The translations under genes and the position numbers were made by a program. A stretch of 64,000 bases of DNA from Centrapalus pauciflorus (taxonomy: Eukaryota; Streptophyta; Magnoliopsida; Asterales; Asteraceae): positions 310,001-374,000 of the forward strand of contig JAANYP010006656.1 of the NCBI GenBank assembly GCA_020465985.1, given 5' to 3'. Positions 37,876-50,670 of this stretch are shown here, piece by piece. A model generated the notes under the pieces. It saw only the letters and a program-made list of their open reading frames with translations, had not been told where the DNA came from and did not search any database. Numbering within the stretch: position 1 is the stretch's first letter; each line of letters begins with the position of its first letter.

Positions 37876-40800
37876 TAAGGTTAGACGTTTTGATTTCTAA
37901 AAAAAAATGAATTTCATACACATGACTTGGATACCATAAGAGGGTGAAGATGAACACATATTCACAGAACACAATATAATTCTCTTTAGACCCATGAATC
38001 GAGCTAACAATGGAAATGAAACACAAAACCATTTTTCTTTGGCTTCTTATCAAATATTTCATAATACGAAACAGATCACAAATTCAAGATTTTGCAAACA
38101 TACGACTTGACTACTGGCTCTTATATCCATGATTGAGCAAGCGAAAACACAGAGAAAACACTTCATCAAGCATGTGGAATGAACATTTCCACAAATAGTT
38201 GATGAGCATCAGGAAAGAAGTCGTCAATTAAATTTCATAGAAACAATTTAATCAAATGCTTGATGTGCATAATTATGTGCAGTTTTTTTGACTATTACTC
38301 AACTGAATCAGAATCAGAAAAAAATTACCTTGCAAAGTCGATTCCAAGTGACGCTGAATAGGACAAACGACAATGCTTAAGTGAACCTGTGAGGGAAGCG
38401 AAAGGCATACCTGGTAATTGATTTATCTCTGTTCATCGTGCAATCCTGGAAAGAAAACAAAAGATATAGAAGTTAGGGAACTATTGATGAAAAAACAAAA
38501 AAGATCCAATAATTTGGATGAAGTTGATCAATAAGAAGGTTAGAGGAAAAGAATTTTGAAGTGTGTTTGAGAATCAAGTGACAATCAATGAGATCTTGGG
38601 TGAAACTGATAGGGATCTTGGCTGAAATTGAAATCGGTGGAGCAGAAGATTAACCTGACGGAGTTGAAACTGAAATCGGTGGAGAATGGTTGAAACTAAA
38701 TTGATGGGAGAAGACGTACCTGGTTGAGAAAGAAATGGATGGAGAAGAAGAAGTCGCAGAGGCATCGTAGAGTGATGAGGTGAGGAGGAACTGTCCTTGA
38801 CGGTTGAAGAAGCATTTGACCGGTTGTGTACTCGAAAATAACAGTAATTCATGATTTACTATGTAGTGATATTTATGATACCCGCATTGCAGCAAATGAC
38901 GAGATTCAAAAAATAGGTACCAAAAACCAAAAAATATAATACCATTTCTCAAACCAATGCAACAAACGATTTAATGTCTCTTTCGATTGTTGTTTTTATA
39001 CACAGACAACAAGTAGTGATATTAGTGTATTTTTTTAGACAAAATCTACCGGTTTGTAGACTTCTAGTCTAGGTTTCCAAGCCATCATTGTCAGTACTGT
39101 AGTGGTATGTACAAATACATAAGCAAACATAAAATAAACAATAGTCATTTGCGTACAAATTTAAGATGCAAGATAACATACCCATTAAAGATGCAAGATA
39201 AACATACATTGTCCTTGAAAAATTAACTGGTCCTGGAAATTAGAAAGCCCAACCCAAAACACAACAACATAGCAACATAAACCAAAAGCACATGCAGTTC
39301 AATGTGTAAGTTATCATATTTAAAGCCTGTAGCTAAGACACAAGATAAAAGTATAATAAGTCGAGTAGAAGGACAACATTAAGTAAATCATCTAGCGACA
39401 GCAAACCAAGAATAATTGGCGGCAAATAAAACACTCCAAACAGGAACTTGATTATAATGGAAGCGAAAATTAGAACCAACAAATCCCAAAACATCAAATT
39501 TCGATTCTACAAATTCCATCTCCAAATCTTCAAAATTGGTCACCAATATTGGTGCTAAATATCTTATATTTATCTCATCAGTCATTTTTGTTATCCTCAA
39601 CCGTATTCTGAAGTTAAAATTCATGCATTATATCCAACTCATCATCTACCTGATAAGAAAGTGATGAATGGGCAATCATGTTTTTCAACTATGTTCGTAT
39701 TCGTAAATGGTGGTCACCAGGAAACAAACAATCAATTTGCAATGGGAGTGAGAGAACTACCAAGTAATATGGCATCATGATTCAACTACAACCTTCAAAT
39801 TCAAAGCCCTAACTGTTACTCTTATTTATCTAATGGCACACCCTTTGTACTTATTCCATTAAAACCAAAAATGAATCACGATGGACCATCATCATAACAA
39901 AGCAGAAATGGCTAGACATGCTCGTATAGTAGCTGTCAAGATAGATGCAATTAAGCTATAGTCCTACCGAAAGCAAAAACATGACTGTCAAAAGAGCAAC
40001 AGAAAGCCACTGTCATCACACTTAAACAACATACAGATGTTCCTTTAAGTTACATATGAAGGATGAAATTTGCATCAAGGATTGATGCCAAACCAACAAG
40101 TTATTAGCTACAAAAGCACAAAACCCTTTAAAAGAACAAGTCAAGTGGGTGTCAAGAAATTGGGATTAAATTTATAACACATCAATGAAGATTAACCAAA
40201 TCGAGCCCAATTAAAAGACTGTTATTAAATAAGTTTATACTTTATAGTATCGAGATTCGACAGACAAGTCAAGTAATGTGATGTTGTTAAGTTATGTCAA
40301 ATACACAACAATGATGCTTAAGAGTTGTCAAAGTATTTAGAGAGTTTTTATAGTTTTAGTAAAGGTCATGTACAGTCATAAAAATGCTACTCTCAAATTG
40401 AATAATTGATTACCTTTGAATTGACCTACTAAATCAATTCCAAACCAAACGAAGTTGATATTGATTATACTTGCAAATTAACCGGAATTCATATCCATAT
40501 CTGCAAAAAATAGTCAACATTCATTACCTTACACAATCACAATAAAATTAAAAATAACCAAAACCCATATTGAAATTCTGATAAATCCCTATAATCAGAC
40601 GAGCAGGAAAAATAAATGAAAAGAAGTTTTTGTCCTCTATCAACATATGTGCCAACAAAAAGCTTAACAAATAACTCGTCTTTAACAAGCTTTGCAAATC
40701 CAAAAACAACACAACAAATAACCATAAAATTTATACAAATAGATTCAAGAACAACATAGTAAAGTAACAAACTTGATTAAGAAATACAAGTGTAGGGCCA

Positions 40801-41151
40801 ACAAGGTATGCAAATGTTCTTTTGAGTTTATACAAAAATCAAAAATTAAAATCCAAATGCCTGGCAAAACATATGGGGACGACATTGAGGATCTCCTTGG
40901 TTTCATGACCTGCAACTTTCAAAATGTGGGGGTTCATGACAGCCAATCTAGAATCTTAGGACTGAAATTTCTTGACTATGAACTATTGACAGTCATATAA
41001 TAAAAATCGGAAAGGAAATATGCCAAGAGATGCAAAATTTGAATCGAGTAAAATTATTTGTATACTGTCATTCCTCCGAATGGTAATTTATCCCATTAGC
41101 GTTTTGAATCGAGCAAATTTTTTAATAGAACGGGTGCGGGAGAAATAGCTG
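37876..41151. other. Helitron interior left of the Copia element
   Basis: Mostly unassigned. A second Helitron-3'-like hairpin (CTGCAATGCGG then GTATCATAA on the - strand) lies at about 38,873-38,892. A 75-codon + strand frame at 40,773-41,000 has balanced composition near MPGKTYGDDIEDLLGF but matches nothing I know. Confidence 0.35.
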
Positions 41152-41254
41152 TGCTAAAATGTGTGGAAACCCTTGAATGGGTGTGTTGTATTCATCTCAT
41201 ATAAATAGATTACATAATTACACTGGAGACCCCTACACTATACATTATTTAACA
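41152..41254 (-). repeat. 3' LTR of the Ale Copia element
   Basis: 103 bp; on the - strand starts TGTTAAATAATG and ends CATTTTAGCA. The polyprotein stop codon (TGT TAA) lies in its first bases. Confidence 0.95.
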
Positions 41255-44200
41255 CACCCCCTCAGTCGTAGCTGGAGGAGGACTAATGCTAAGACTGGAC
41301 TTAAATTGTAAAAACAGCTGTGTAGGAAGACCTTTAGTAAATATATCTGCTAACTGATGAGATGAGGGCACATGCGACACACGCACTTGCCCCAAAGCAA
41401 CACGTTCTCTTACAAAGTGTAAGTCAAGTTCCACATGTTTGGTTCTTTGATGCTGTACTGGGTTATTAGCTAAATACATGACACTTACATTATCACAAAA
41501 AACAACTGTGGCACGTGAAAGAGGTAGATGTAACTCAATCAAAAGATTACGAAGCCAGGCAGATTCGGCAACAACGTTAGCAATACCACGATATTCAGCT
41601 TCGGCACTTGAACGGGACACAACATGTTGGCGTTTAGAGGACCAAGACACAAGATTGTCACCTAGGAAGATGCAGAACCCAGAGGTAGACCGGCGTGTTT
41701 CAGGACAACCGGCCCAATCAGCGTCAGTATAACAGACCAAACGATTAACAGCGGATGGGCGGAGAAAAAGACCATGAGTGAGGGTACCCTTCACATAACG
41801 AAGAATGCGTTTGAGGGCATTGAGATGTGGTTGGCGAGGATCGTGCATATACAGACATACTTGCTGTACAGCATAAGCGATTTCCGGACGAGTGATCGTG
41901 AGGTACTGTAAAGCACCCGCAAGACTTCGATAGAGAGTCGGATCATCGACTGGTTTGCCAGAGGAGGGTAGTTTTGACTTTGTCTCAGCCGGTGAAGAGC
42001 AAGGATGACAAGTGTCCATGCCAGCACGAGAAATGATTTCTTGGGCAAAAACTGTCTGAGACAGGAAAAGGCCCGAAGAGGAGCGTATAGCGGAGACCCC
42101 TAGAAAGAAGGAGAGTGCGCCAAGGTCAGTCATTTTGAACTCAGACGAAAGACGAGAGATGACATGATTAACCAGAGATTGGGAAGAAGCTGTCAGAATG
42201 ATATCGTCTACATACAATAGAAGGTAGATTGTATCACGACCATGATGATAAACAAAGAGAGAACTGTCAGATTTACTGGAATGGAAGCCGAGAGAAGTGA
42301 TGAAGACAGCGAATCGATGAAACCAGGCGCGGGGAGCCTGTTTGAGACCATACAGTGCTTTTCGAAGGCGACAGACATGCTGTGGGAAGGAGGAATGAAC
42401 ATAACCAGGAGGTTGTTTCATATAGACTTCCTCCGATAATTCACCGTTGAGAAAGGCATTTTTAACATCAAGCTGATGAATCGGCCAGTTTAGGGAGAGA
42501 GCAATGCTTAGGACCATTCGGACAGTGACTGGTTTGACAACAGGGCTGAAAGTTTCGTCATAGTCAAATCCAGGCATTTGAGAAAAACCTTGAGCCACCA
42601 GACGACCCTTGTAACGCTCAAGGCGACCCTGACTATCGAACTTATGGCGATATAACCAACGACACCCAACAATATTGACTTTTGGTGGAGGAGGAACAAG
42701 ATCCCACGTATGATTGGAAAGCAGGGCAGACATTTCAGCATCCATGGCTGCCTTCCAATTTGGATCACGAATTGCCTGAGCCGAGGACTTGGGAATTGGG
42801 GAAAGAGATTCAACAGCTGACAGATTCAGAATTTGGCGAGGTTTGAGACTGCCAGTACGCGATCTGGTCGTCATGGGATGGGTGGAGGTGTGAGCCGGAG
42901 GTGGTGAAGAAGAGACACCTTCAGGAGGAATGGATTCCGAAGACCTGGGCGAAGAGTGAGGTTCGACAGACGAATGAGGTGGGTCATCGGCTGTAGGAAC
43001 ATCACTAGAGGGAATGAGCGGGTCACTGGAGGGAAGTTCAGTAGAAGAATTATCGGATGGAGTGGTGGATGCAAGGGGATTGTTAGTCATCACAGTGGTT
43101 GTGGTGGCGTCGTCAATGAAAGCATCATACTCAGAGGGAGAGGGTGGGGTATTGAACGAAGGATACGGAAAATGATCTTCATCAAAGATCACATGACGTG
43201 AGATAAGAATACGGTGGGTGACTAGGTCATAGCATCGATGACCCCGATGACAAGGGGAAGGCCCAAGGTATACACACGCAGTAGAGCGAGGAGAAAGCTT
43301 GTTTGGGGCTGTAGAAGAGAGATTTGGATAGCAGAGGCAACCAAAAACACGCAAGTGTGTAAAGACTGGGAACGTGCCATACAAGATCTCACAGGGAGTT
43401 TTGGAGTCCAGAGTGGTGGTGGGAAGAATGTTCAGGAGATGAACAGACATGTTGAGAGCTTCGACCCAGAATTTTGGTGGAAGAGAAGCTTGAAATAGAA
43501 GAGTACGGAGCACATTGTTGATTGTGCGAATGACTCGTTCAGCTTTGCCATTTTGTTGGGACGTGTATGGACAAGAAAAGCGAACTTTAATGCCATGTTT
43601 TTGAAAAAGCTCAAGTAATTTACTATTATTGAATTCACGTCCATTATCACACTGAAAAGATTGTATATCTGTTTTAAACTGATTAACAACATAAGCGCGA
43701 AAGGTAGTAAATACTTGAAAAACATCAGATTTGACACGCAATGGAAATACCCATAAAAAATGAGAATAATCATCCAAAAACAAAATATAATATTTAAAAC
43801 CACTCAAACTAGAAATAGGTGATGTCCACAAATCAGAATGAACCAGTTCAAAAATGCGTGAAGTCTTAGTTGTCGACTTTGAAAAAGACAAACGACAATG
43901 TTTACCCAATTGACAAGCATGACATGTAGGTAACATTGCATTGGAACAAGAAATAAATTTACGAGAACGTAAAAAATTAAATGTAGAGCTGCCCGGATGA
44001 CCAAGGCGACGATGCCAGACATCAGGAGAGAGGGAGACCATAGCAGTGGCAGAGGACACAGTAGGCGGAGAAGGCGCGAGGACAGGGTAGAGATCACCAG
44101 TACTGTCAGAGCGATGAAGGAGATGCCCTGTATCAAGATCCTTTATGGAGAAACCAAAAGGATCAAATTCAATAGAAACCCAGTTATCAAGAGTGAACTT

Positions 44201-45513
44201 ACGCACAGAAATGAGATTTTTAACCATATGATCAGAAACAAGTACATTTTTCAGTGCCAATTTATTTTGTGATAATGGAAGAAATGTATCACCAATGCAA
44301 GTAACCGGAAGTAAAGCACCATTACCAACCATGATTACTTTTGACTTACCACAAGGTTTAAGAGAAAGTAGATTACCTTGGTTGAATGACATGTGGGAGC
44401 TTGCACCGGTGTCCATATAGTAGTTGGTATCCTGATTCTGTTGCGGTGGCTGAGCGGACATTGAACTGAAGAGAGCTGCCAGGTCTGTAAACTGGGGCGG
44501 AGTTGCGTTGGCAGGGGAGACTGGAGGAGGCGCAGCATAGAGAGCTGATGGAGTGTGATTTCCGGCAAGAGTTGGGGTGGAAGACACCGGCTGACGATAG
44601 TTACCTCCAAACTGAGAAGCCTGAGTTTGCTGATGTAATGCATTCTGAAGAAGCTGAAGAAGTTGAGTGTTGAATGCTGGTGGGGCACTGGATTGACCTG
44701 CATCACGAGAGTAACCTGTAACAGAAGTAGTGCTGTTAAAAGACCCCCCTCCCGTGTTACCCTTAGATGTAACCCGTCCCGTGTTTCTGTTTCCCCGATT
44801 ATTTTTATTTTTCCCTTTGCTATTATTATTAGTGCTAGACGAGGAATAAAGGGCAGTGGTAAGGGAAGGTGAAGAGTCAAGGGTAGATTCGGGTTGGTCT
44901 TCACGGGACTCATGCAGGAGTAACATATTTTTGGCTTCGAGGAAAGAGGGAAAGGGTTTGGTGTGTGTGATGACATCAATTAAGCTTTGATAGGATGATG
45001 GTAAATTCTGTAGAATTTGCAAGACAAGATCCTGATCAGTGATTTTAGTGTCAACATCAGCAAGGGAGTCAGCAATGTCTTTTAAAGTGTGACAATAATC
45101 AGTGATAGAAAGAGCTCCCTTTTTGGTGTTTCGAAAAAGGGTTTGAAGTTGTAGACTACGGGATAATTTATTGTTCAAGAAATGAGCATCCAAGGCTTCC
45201 CAAAGGTCGTGTGCAGTGCAGTTATCTTTTGTGATGAGATTAAGTAAATTTGGTTCACATGTAGAGTAGAACCATGATTTAATGCGAGAGTGGCCTCCCA
45301 ATCCTCATCATCAACACTTGTTGGTTGGGATTTCCCAGTAATATGACCCATGACTTTTGCCCCTTTACACACATCAGTAAAAATACGTCGCCATAGTTTA
45401 TAGCGAGACCCATCAGTTGTTAGTTTGAAGCTGAACTAAGGGTATACATTACCGATAGCAAAAACAAGTTGGGAAGCGGTTGGGTTGGTTGGTGATGGAT
45501 TATTTCCAGTCAT
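41249..45513 (-). CDS. Copia gag-pol polyprotein, disrupted near its N-terminus
   Basis: A continuous frame of 1,350 codons (45,301 to 41,249) holds the gag core (about residues 1-130), aspartic protease with DTGASSHM (about 300), GAG-pre-integrase HRRLGHPG...CHACQLGKH (about 430-470), integrase with HSDLW, QCDNGREF and QQNGKAERV, reverse transcriptase with YVDDIILTAS, and RNase H with YTDADWAGC and SSAEAEYRG near the C-terminus. The natural start is probably the ATG at 45,511-45,513 (MTGNNPSPTNPTASQLVFAI), but that frame has a TAG at 45,436-45,438 and must shift frame near 45,300 to enter the long frame. The gag has no CCHC zinc knuckle; a basic Asn/Gly/Lys-rich stretch stands in its place. 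Pol looks intact, gag does not. Confidence 0.93.
41255..41263 (-). other. Polypurine tract of the Ale Copia element
   Basis: On the - strand GAGGGGGTG directly precedes the 3' LTR, the expected plus-strand primer position. Confidence 0.6.
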
Positions 45514-46335
45514 GACTAATAATAATAGTGTTCACGAAAAATAAATATAATAATAAAGAAACAAATAAACGGAACGTGCTCACCAAAAAGTAGGCCGAGG
45601 AGAGGAGGCTTTTGGCGGCAGCAGTGGAGAAGTGGATGGTGGCAGCGGTGGTGACGGCAGCAGCAATTTTATAATAATCAATTTTTGTACTATTATAATA
45701 ATCAATATTGGACTTATTATAATAATAGTATATGACTATTATAATATCTAGAACCAATCTGCTTCAATTTGTAAAAGCAGAACCAGCGGCCAAGTAAGCA
45801 GGAATAATATCTAGGACCAATCTGCTTCAATTTGTAAAAGCAGAACCAGCGGCCAAGTCACACGGAGGCAAGCAGGACGACCGGCAGGTGCTTGAGACGG
45901 CAAGCAGCAACAGGGGTGGGTGCGGCGCAGGTATCTTGGCGGTGGTCGGCGAACAGAAGCAGGGTGGCTGCGGCGGCGACTTCAGCGATGCAGAGGCCGT
46001 TTAGAATTGAAGCAGCAGCGAGGTGTCGACCAAGAGTGACAGCGGCGGTTTAGGGTTGCAGCGGCCGTTTAGGTTGCAGGTTTCAGCGGCGGCTGCCTAG
46101 GGTTGCAGCGGCGGCTGGGTTGTCGACCAAGAGTGACAGCGGCGCAGGCGAGGGGTATCACCGGCGCGGACAGCAACAGCAAGGGTTGGGCGACTGTGGG
46201 TGGGCGGCGAGGTTTGTAGCCGAAAGGGGGAGGGTTCCGGTGGAGTTGGGCGGAAGCGTGGCCGCCGGTAAGAGGAGGGGCGGCCGGAGGGTGCAGAACC
46301 GAAAAAAAACCTAATTTTGTTTGAGAATTAGGGTT
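45514..46335 (-). other. GC-rich leader of the Ale Copia element
   Basis: Rich in GGC, GCA and GCGG trinucleotide words (about 45,600-46,290), in contrast with the AT-rich surroundings. A 58 bp segment (GGACCAATCTGCTTCAATTT core) is present twice, at about 45,741-45,797 and 45,811-45,857. No conserved protein was recognised. Confidence 0.55.
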
Positions 46336-46348
46336 AGGCTCGATACCA
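46336..46348 (-). other. Primer-binding site of the Ale Copia element
   Basis: On the - strand TGGTATCGAGCC follows the 5' LTR directly and resembles the initiator-Met tRNA complement TGGTATCAGAGC. Confidence 0.75.
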
Positions 46349-46451
46349 TGCTAAAATGTGTGGAAACCCTTGAATGGGTGTGTTGTATTCATCTCATATA
46401 AATAGATTACATAATTACACTGGAGACCCCTACACTATACATTATTTAACA
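46349..46451 (-). repeat. 5' LTR of the Ale Copia element
   Basis: 103 bp, identical by eye to 41,152-41,254. Confidence 0.95.
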
Positions 46452-49400
46452 AGCTGAATAGCATTGCAATTTATCCCAACTATTCTAACATGCAATTACT
46501 CATAATATATGTTTTCCAAAAGTGAATTATGCTGGTCATCTTAACATGGTTGATCAAGGATTCAACAAGTTTAAGAAGGCAACTTATTTCACACCCCCTG
46601 GTTCCTGTTACACTTTTCTTGTCTAATTCCTTATATGTACTTTTAAGTTAGATTGATTTTATAGCAACCAAGAAGGTTTGCTAAAGCACCAAGAGCCACA
46701 AGCCATTAACCTGTTACCACTCTCTCCTTAAAATCGAAAACTGAGCTGGAATGTAAATATCAATTTACTATCATGTAATGGGCCATCAAAAGCATCCAAT
46801 TGTAGAATATCATGATGAAAAAGACAGTAAAAGACCTAATATGACAAAAAAAAAATTGAGATTCTAACTGTCACGTAAGTAAAACCAAATAAAATGTGAG
46901 CAAGTTACTAAAAATATGAGTTCATGTTTAATTAATTATACTTGTCATCCTATGTCTAAGCATAGAAAAACAGTCTTTAAATTAAATATGCAGACCATAG
47001 ACATTACAATAGTCTATACACCTTTTTTCTAAAAAAAAGTTCTATAAATATATAAACAAAAAAACAAATGCCACATATTATTTTAAATAATTTGAAGCCT
47101 CGCCAACATGGTGCATGTCAAGGTGCAAATACTAATTTAGAAACCTAAGGTACAAAACAATCAAGACAAAAAGAATCATCTCAAAATTCCTTAGCAATTG
47201 TCATCAAGGACATTGGAATGAATGGATGGGGTTATGAATGGAAAATTGTCAAAGTATTACGATTAACTAAGACAAATTTGTGCACTATTTCTTGCAAATG
47301 ATCAAGAAAAATAAACACCATTTTACATTAGCATCTCAATTTATTATAAAAGTGAACCAACCATAACAAGTAACAACCACTCTTGTTGTTCCATCACCAA
47401 TTTCGTAGTAATGACTACGTGATAGTAACATTATAGATTTTAGAGCCTAACAAACTAAACTTTGGTTTGTCTCCAATAGTAACGTCATAGATTGATGCAA
47501 ATTATGGAATAAATTGGCAAAGAATTCATACCTCACTTTGACAGAATCCAAAACTCAAATTCCTCTATCTGGCATTTATTTCTGAAGCACGAATGGTTTC
47601 ATTCTCTTAATCTGCATATGACAATCAATCCAAAGATTGAATGCTGAAATAAGACCAAGAAGTTATATCCTCTGAGAACACATCAAGAAATTAAAAAGAA
47701 TCAACATATTCAAAATCAACGAAACTGAGTTAGGCGGTTGCATGAGGGTGATGGATTTGATTAGGATGTGGTTGAATGGGGTTAGGGTTGGGAAAGGGTA
47801 TGATCTTCTTTTTCGGAGAACAATGAAGTTGCATCGAGACAATAATAGAAATAACCAAAAAAATAGGTGTCTTAACAACAATAAATCAGAAACTTGAACC
47901 AGAACTCAACAATGATGAGACCAATTTGCGATGACAAGCAGCAGACAACTGGAGGGATGGATGTTTATTTTCAGTGATACGGTAAAGAAGAGAGTGGACC
48001 GGGAAGTGGGAATGAACTGAATGAATGAAGGACAAGATCATATTTCTACTTAAAATGCTCAACAACCATCTAAGTTGTTTTATAATAGTATAATAGATTA
48101 GTACTCAATAAATAACTAATGAACCTCTATTATGATGGAATTAATAGATATAATATCTATCATCTACCTAAAATATTTATCTTCTCTAGACTCTTGCATC
48201 ATTCTGGGAGCCATCCTAAGACTACAAGATCGTTTAAGTGATGGGTATTAAAAAAACATAGAGTGTGCTTCATGATCAGGCACATGTAGGTTTGTTTATG
48301 TCATTGTATTCCAGGTGATGACATTGGCATACTGGTAAACCATTATGATGAGCTCCAATGGTAATGAATGTATTTATGATATTTTAAGTTTTTCTCCCTG
48401 TCATGTGAACAACAATCTAAGAGAAAGATATGTTATTTCAATATAAAACAAAATCGGTACGGGCTGAAACTCTTCGTACCTCTAAATTAAGTAAACCACC
48501 CGAGTTTCCCGACATAGATTCTTGATCCGATTGTATGATGGGGGTAACAGCTAGAGATGATGTCAAATGAGGGATTAAATCTGAAAAAAATACATTAACT
48601 CCCAAGCCTTAACCGGGTAACAACCTCTATGAAGTATGAACATTAACCGGTAGCTATTAACCAAACAAACACCATCAAGAAAGGAAGAATACAAATGTCA
48701 ACAGTAGGTGATTTGCATGACCAATTTTTTAGCATCACCAATCAATAAAGCAACCATTAATAAAGGGATTTTTAATTCATAAATTTTACTTGTAAAATAT
48801 TGTAAGTACTATAAACAGGTACATAAGTAAATATATCATAAAACATTAAAAAAAGCAGTGAATTGCATCAAAGTTATAACATACATGCAGGCACATGTGA
48901 AAGGATTATGCACAACTCATCAAACCTATCAATTATGAGGAGTTTTAAGTTTCAGGTGGTTGCCATCAATGGAAAAAACCGAACTTACATATGGAGAATG
49001 TTACCATGATCATATTACAAGGCTTTAGCAAATTTATGAAGTTTTAATGTGGACACCCACGATCCAACCTCATGTGAACTCAACACATATATTTACAGCA
49101 ATAAGGAACCAAATATCAAAAATAACTCTAACGTTATTTTGTAAATATTTACAGATTAATCACAATCATGTATATAAAAAGGATAATTCTGAACACATCC
49201 AATTCTGATCGAAACATTAAAAAATTTAATATAAAAAATATGCTTTAAAATATTTGGATCAAAATCATAAAGCAATACAAATTGTGTGAAAAGCATGGAT
49301 TTTATCTATTTGTAGCCATCAATTTAAAACACCATAGCAATTATATGCTTTTAAAATATTTGGATCAGATGTGAGAACACAGAAAAAAGAGTAGCAGAGG

Positions 49401-49481
49401 ATAAAATATATATTATCTCAACACCAGCTATAACATTACATGCCCTTTAATCAAATACATTATCGAGAAGGTAGAAGCATA
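46452..49481. other. Helitron interior right of the Copia element
   Basis: AT-rich sequence without recognised protein homology. Contains the inner Helitron 5'-like end at 48,079-48,098 (- strand). Confidence 0.4.
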
Positions 49482-50380
49482 CCAGATTAGGTCGCAATGG
49501 AGATGAAATCTGAACCGAATAGGATGAGGCGAAGGCACACGAAGCAGGAAGCGAGAATCCATGGAGAAGAAGCAGGAAGCCATAATCGATGAAGAAGAGA
49601 ACGTGGGAAGGGAAGGGACATGTGTTGTGTTTTGATTGGAGTTCGCATAGAAGAAAATACAAAGACAATCGTTGAAAACCCAAGAAAATACAAACACAAT
49701 CGTTACCAGATTAGGGCGCAATCGGGATGAAATCTGCACCGAATAGGACGAGGCGAAGGCACACGAAGCAGGAAGCGAGAATCCATGGAGAAGAAGCAGG
49801 AAGCCATCAGACGAAGGAAAATCAGTCAATTTGTGGATCAGTGGGTTCGCATGGAAGAAAATACAAAGACAATGTTGAAAACCCAAGAAAATACAAACAC
49901 AATCGTTACCAGATTAGGGCGCAATCGGGATGAAATCTGCACCGAATAGGACGAGGCGAAGGCACACGAAGCAGGAAGCGAGAATCCATGGAGAAGAAGC
50001 AGGAAGCCATAATCGATGCAGAAGAAGAGAACGTGGGAAGGGAAGGGACATGTGTTGTGTTTTGATTGGAGGTGCTCTGATTTTTCAACAAAACGGAAAT
50101 GAAGAAGGTAACTGTTATACGCCCTTTATAATATAGTATTAGATACCAGATTAGGGCGCAATCGGGATGAAATCTGCACCGAATAGGACGAGGCGAAGGC
50201 ACACGAAGCAGGAAGCGAGAATCCATGGAGAAGAAGCAGGAAGCCATAATCGATGCAGAAGAAGAGAACGTGGGAAGGGAAGGGACATGTGTTGTGTTTT
50301 GATTGGAGGTGCTCTGAATTTTCAACAAAACGGAAATGAAGAAGGTAACTGTTATACGCCCTTTATAATATAGTATTAGA
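49482..50380 (-). repeat. Tandem array of Helitron 5'-end units
   Basis: The word TGAAATCTG...CCGAATAGGA recurs at 49,504, 49,728, 49,931 and 50,168 (spacings 224, 203 and 237). The last two are full, nearly identical 237 bp units (49,907-50,143 and 50,144-50,380), each ending with the Helitron 5' end TCTAATACTATATTATAAAG on the - strand. On that strand each unit can encode MASCFFSMDSRFLLRVPSP... up to a GT, which looks like a first exon captured from a host gene; its identity is unknown. The first two copies are partial and have other joining sequence. Confidence 0.8.
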
Positions 50381-50670
50381 TATGTGTTACTTTTATAATA
50401 ACCTAGTTTAAAATAAAATAAATCAAAATATATAGTAATTAATCTTAGTTTATTTTTACAAAATAAATTATATATTTAATACTAGTTATTTCTATAAAAG
50501 CTATATACATGGAGAAAGAAGACATATTTTCTTAAAATATATTTAAGAAATAAAATGTTTAATAGAAATTTAGTTTAATTTATATTAAAGTAATATTTTT
50601 AAAAATACATTAGTTTAACTCAACATTTAAAAGCCAACTGAGTTAATTATTAATTACAATATTCTTCAAT
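50381..50670. other. AT-rich flank of the Helitron
   Basis: Very AT-rich; nothing recognised. Confidence 0.5.

Larger units (their letters stand above)
41152..46451 (-). mobile_element. Ale-type Copia retrotransposon, 5,300 bp, with TSD
   Basis: Flanked by AGCTG on both sides (41,147-41,151 and 46,452-46,456). Both LTRs are 103 bp and, by eye, identical, which points to a very recent insertion. Order on the - strand: 5' LTR, Met-tRNA-like primer-binding site, GC-rich leader of about 800 bp, gag-pol frame, purine tract, 3' LTR. Very short LTRs and the RT/RNase H wording (LLLYVDDIILTASS, YTDADWAGCPETRRSTSGFC) fit the Ale (Retrofit) lineage. It is inserted in the candidate Helitron. Confidence 0.95.
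38873..48098 (-). mobile_element. Possible inner, older Helitron
   Basis: On the - strand a 5' end TCTATTATACTATTATAAAA starts at 48,098 with A outside, very like the outer 5' end. The matching 3' side near 38,873-38,892 keeps the GTATCATAA spacer and a hairpin with one stem mismatch, but the expected CTAG has decayed. The pairing of these two ends is inference. Confidence 0.3.
33851..50380 (-). mobile_element. Candidate composite Helitron, non-autonomous, with nested insertions
   Basis: Read on the - strand, the 3' end has the hairpin CCGCAACGTGCGG (33,864-33,876), nine spacer bases, then CTAG followed by T outside (33,851-33,854; outer base 33,850). The 5' end at 50,380 starts TCTAATACTATATTATAAAG with A outside (50,381). 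A TC start, CTRR end, 3' hairpin and insertion between A and T are the defining Helitron marks. No Rep/helicase protein was recognised, so it would be non-autonomous. The span contains a 5.3 kb Copia element, a 1.7 kb solo-LTR-like insertion and perhaps an inner Helitron. Whether both ends belong to one insertion event is inference. Confidence 0.55.

Noticed and set aside
38574..38952. Two overlapping - strand frames rich in Ser, Pro and Phe
   Set aside because: One contains a short repeated SFQF/RFQFQ pattern due to a duplicated GAAATCGGTGGAG word; no homology or splice structure.
41478..44979. Several 60-214 codon frames antisense to or overlapping the Copia polyprotein
   Set aside because: Shadows of the 1,350-codon polyprotein frame; no domains.
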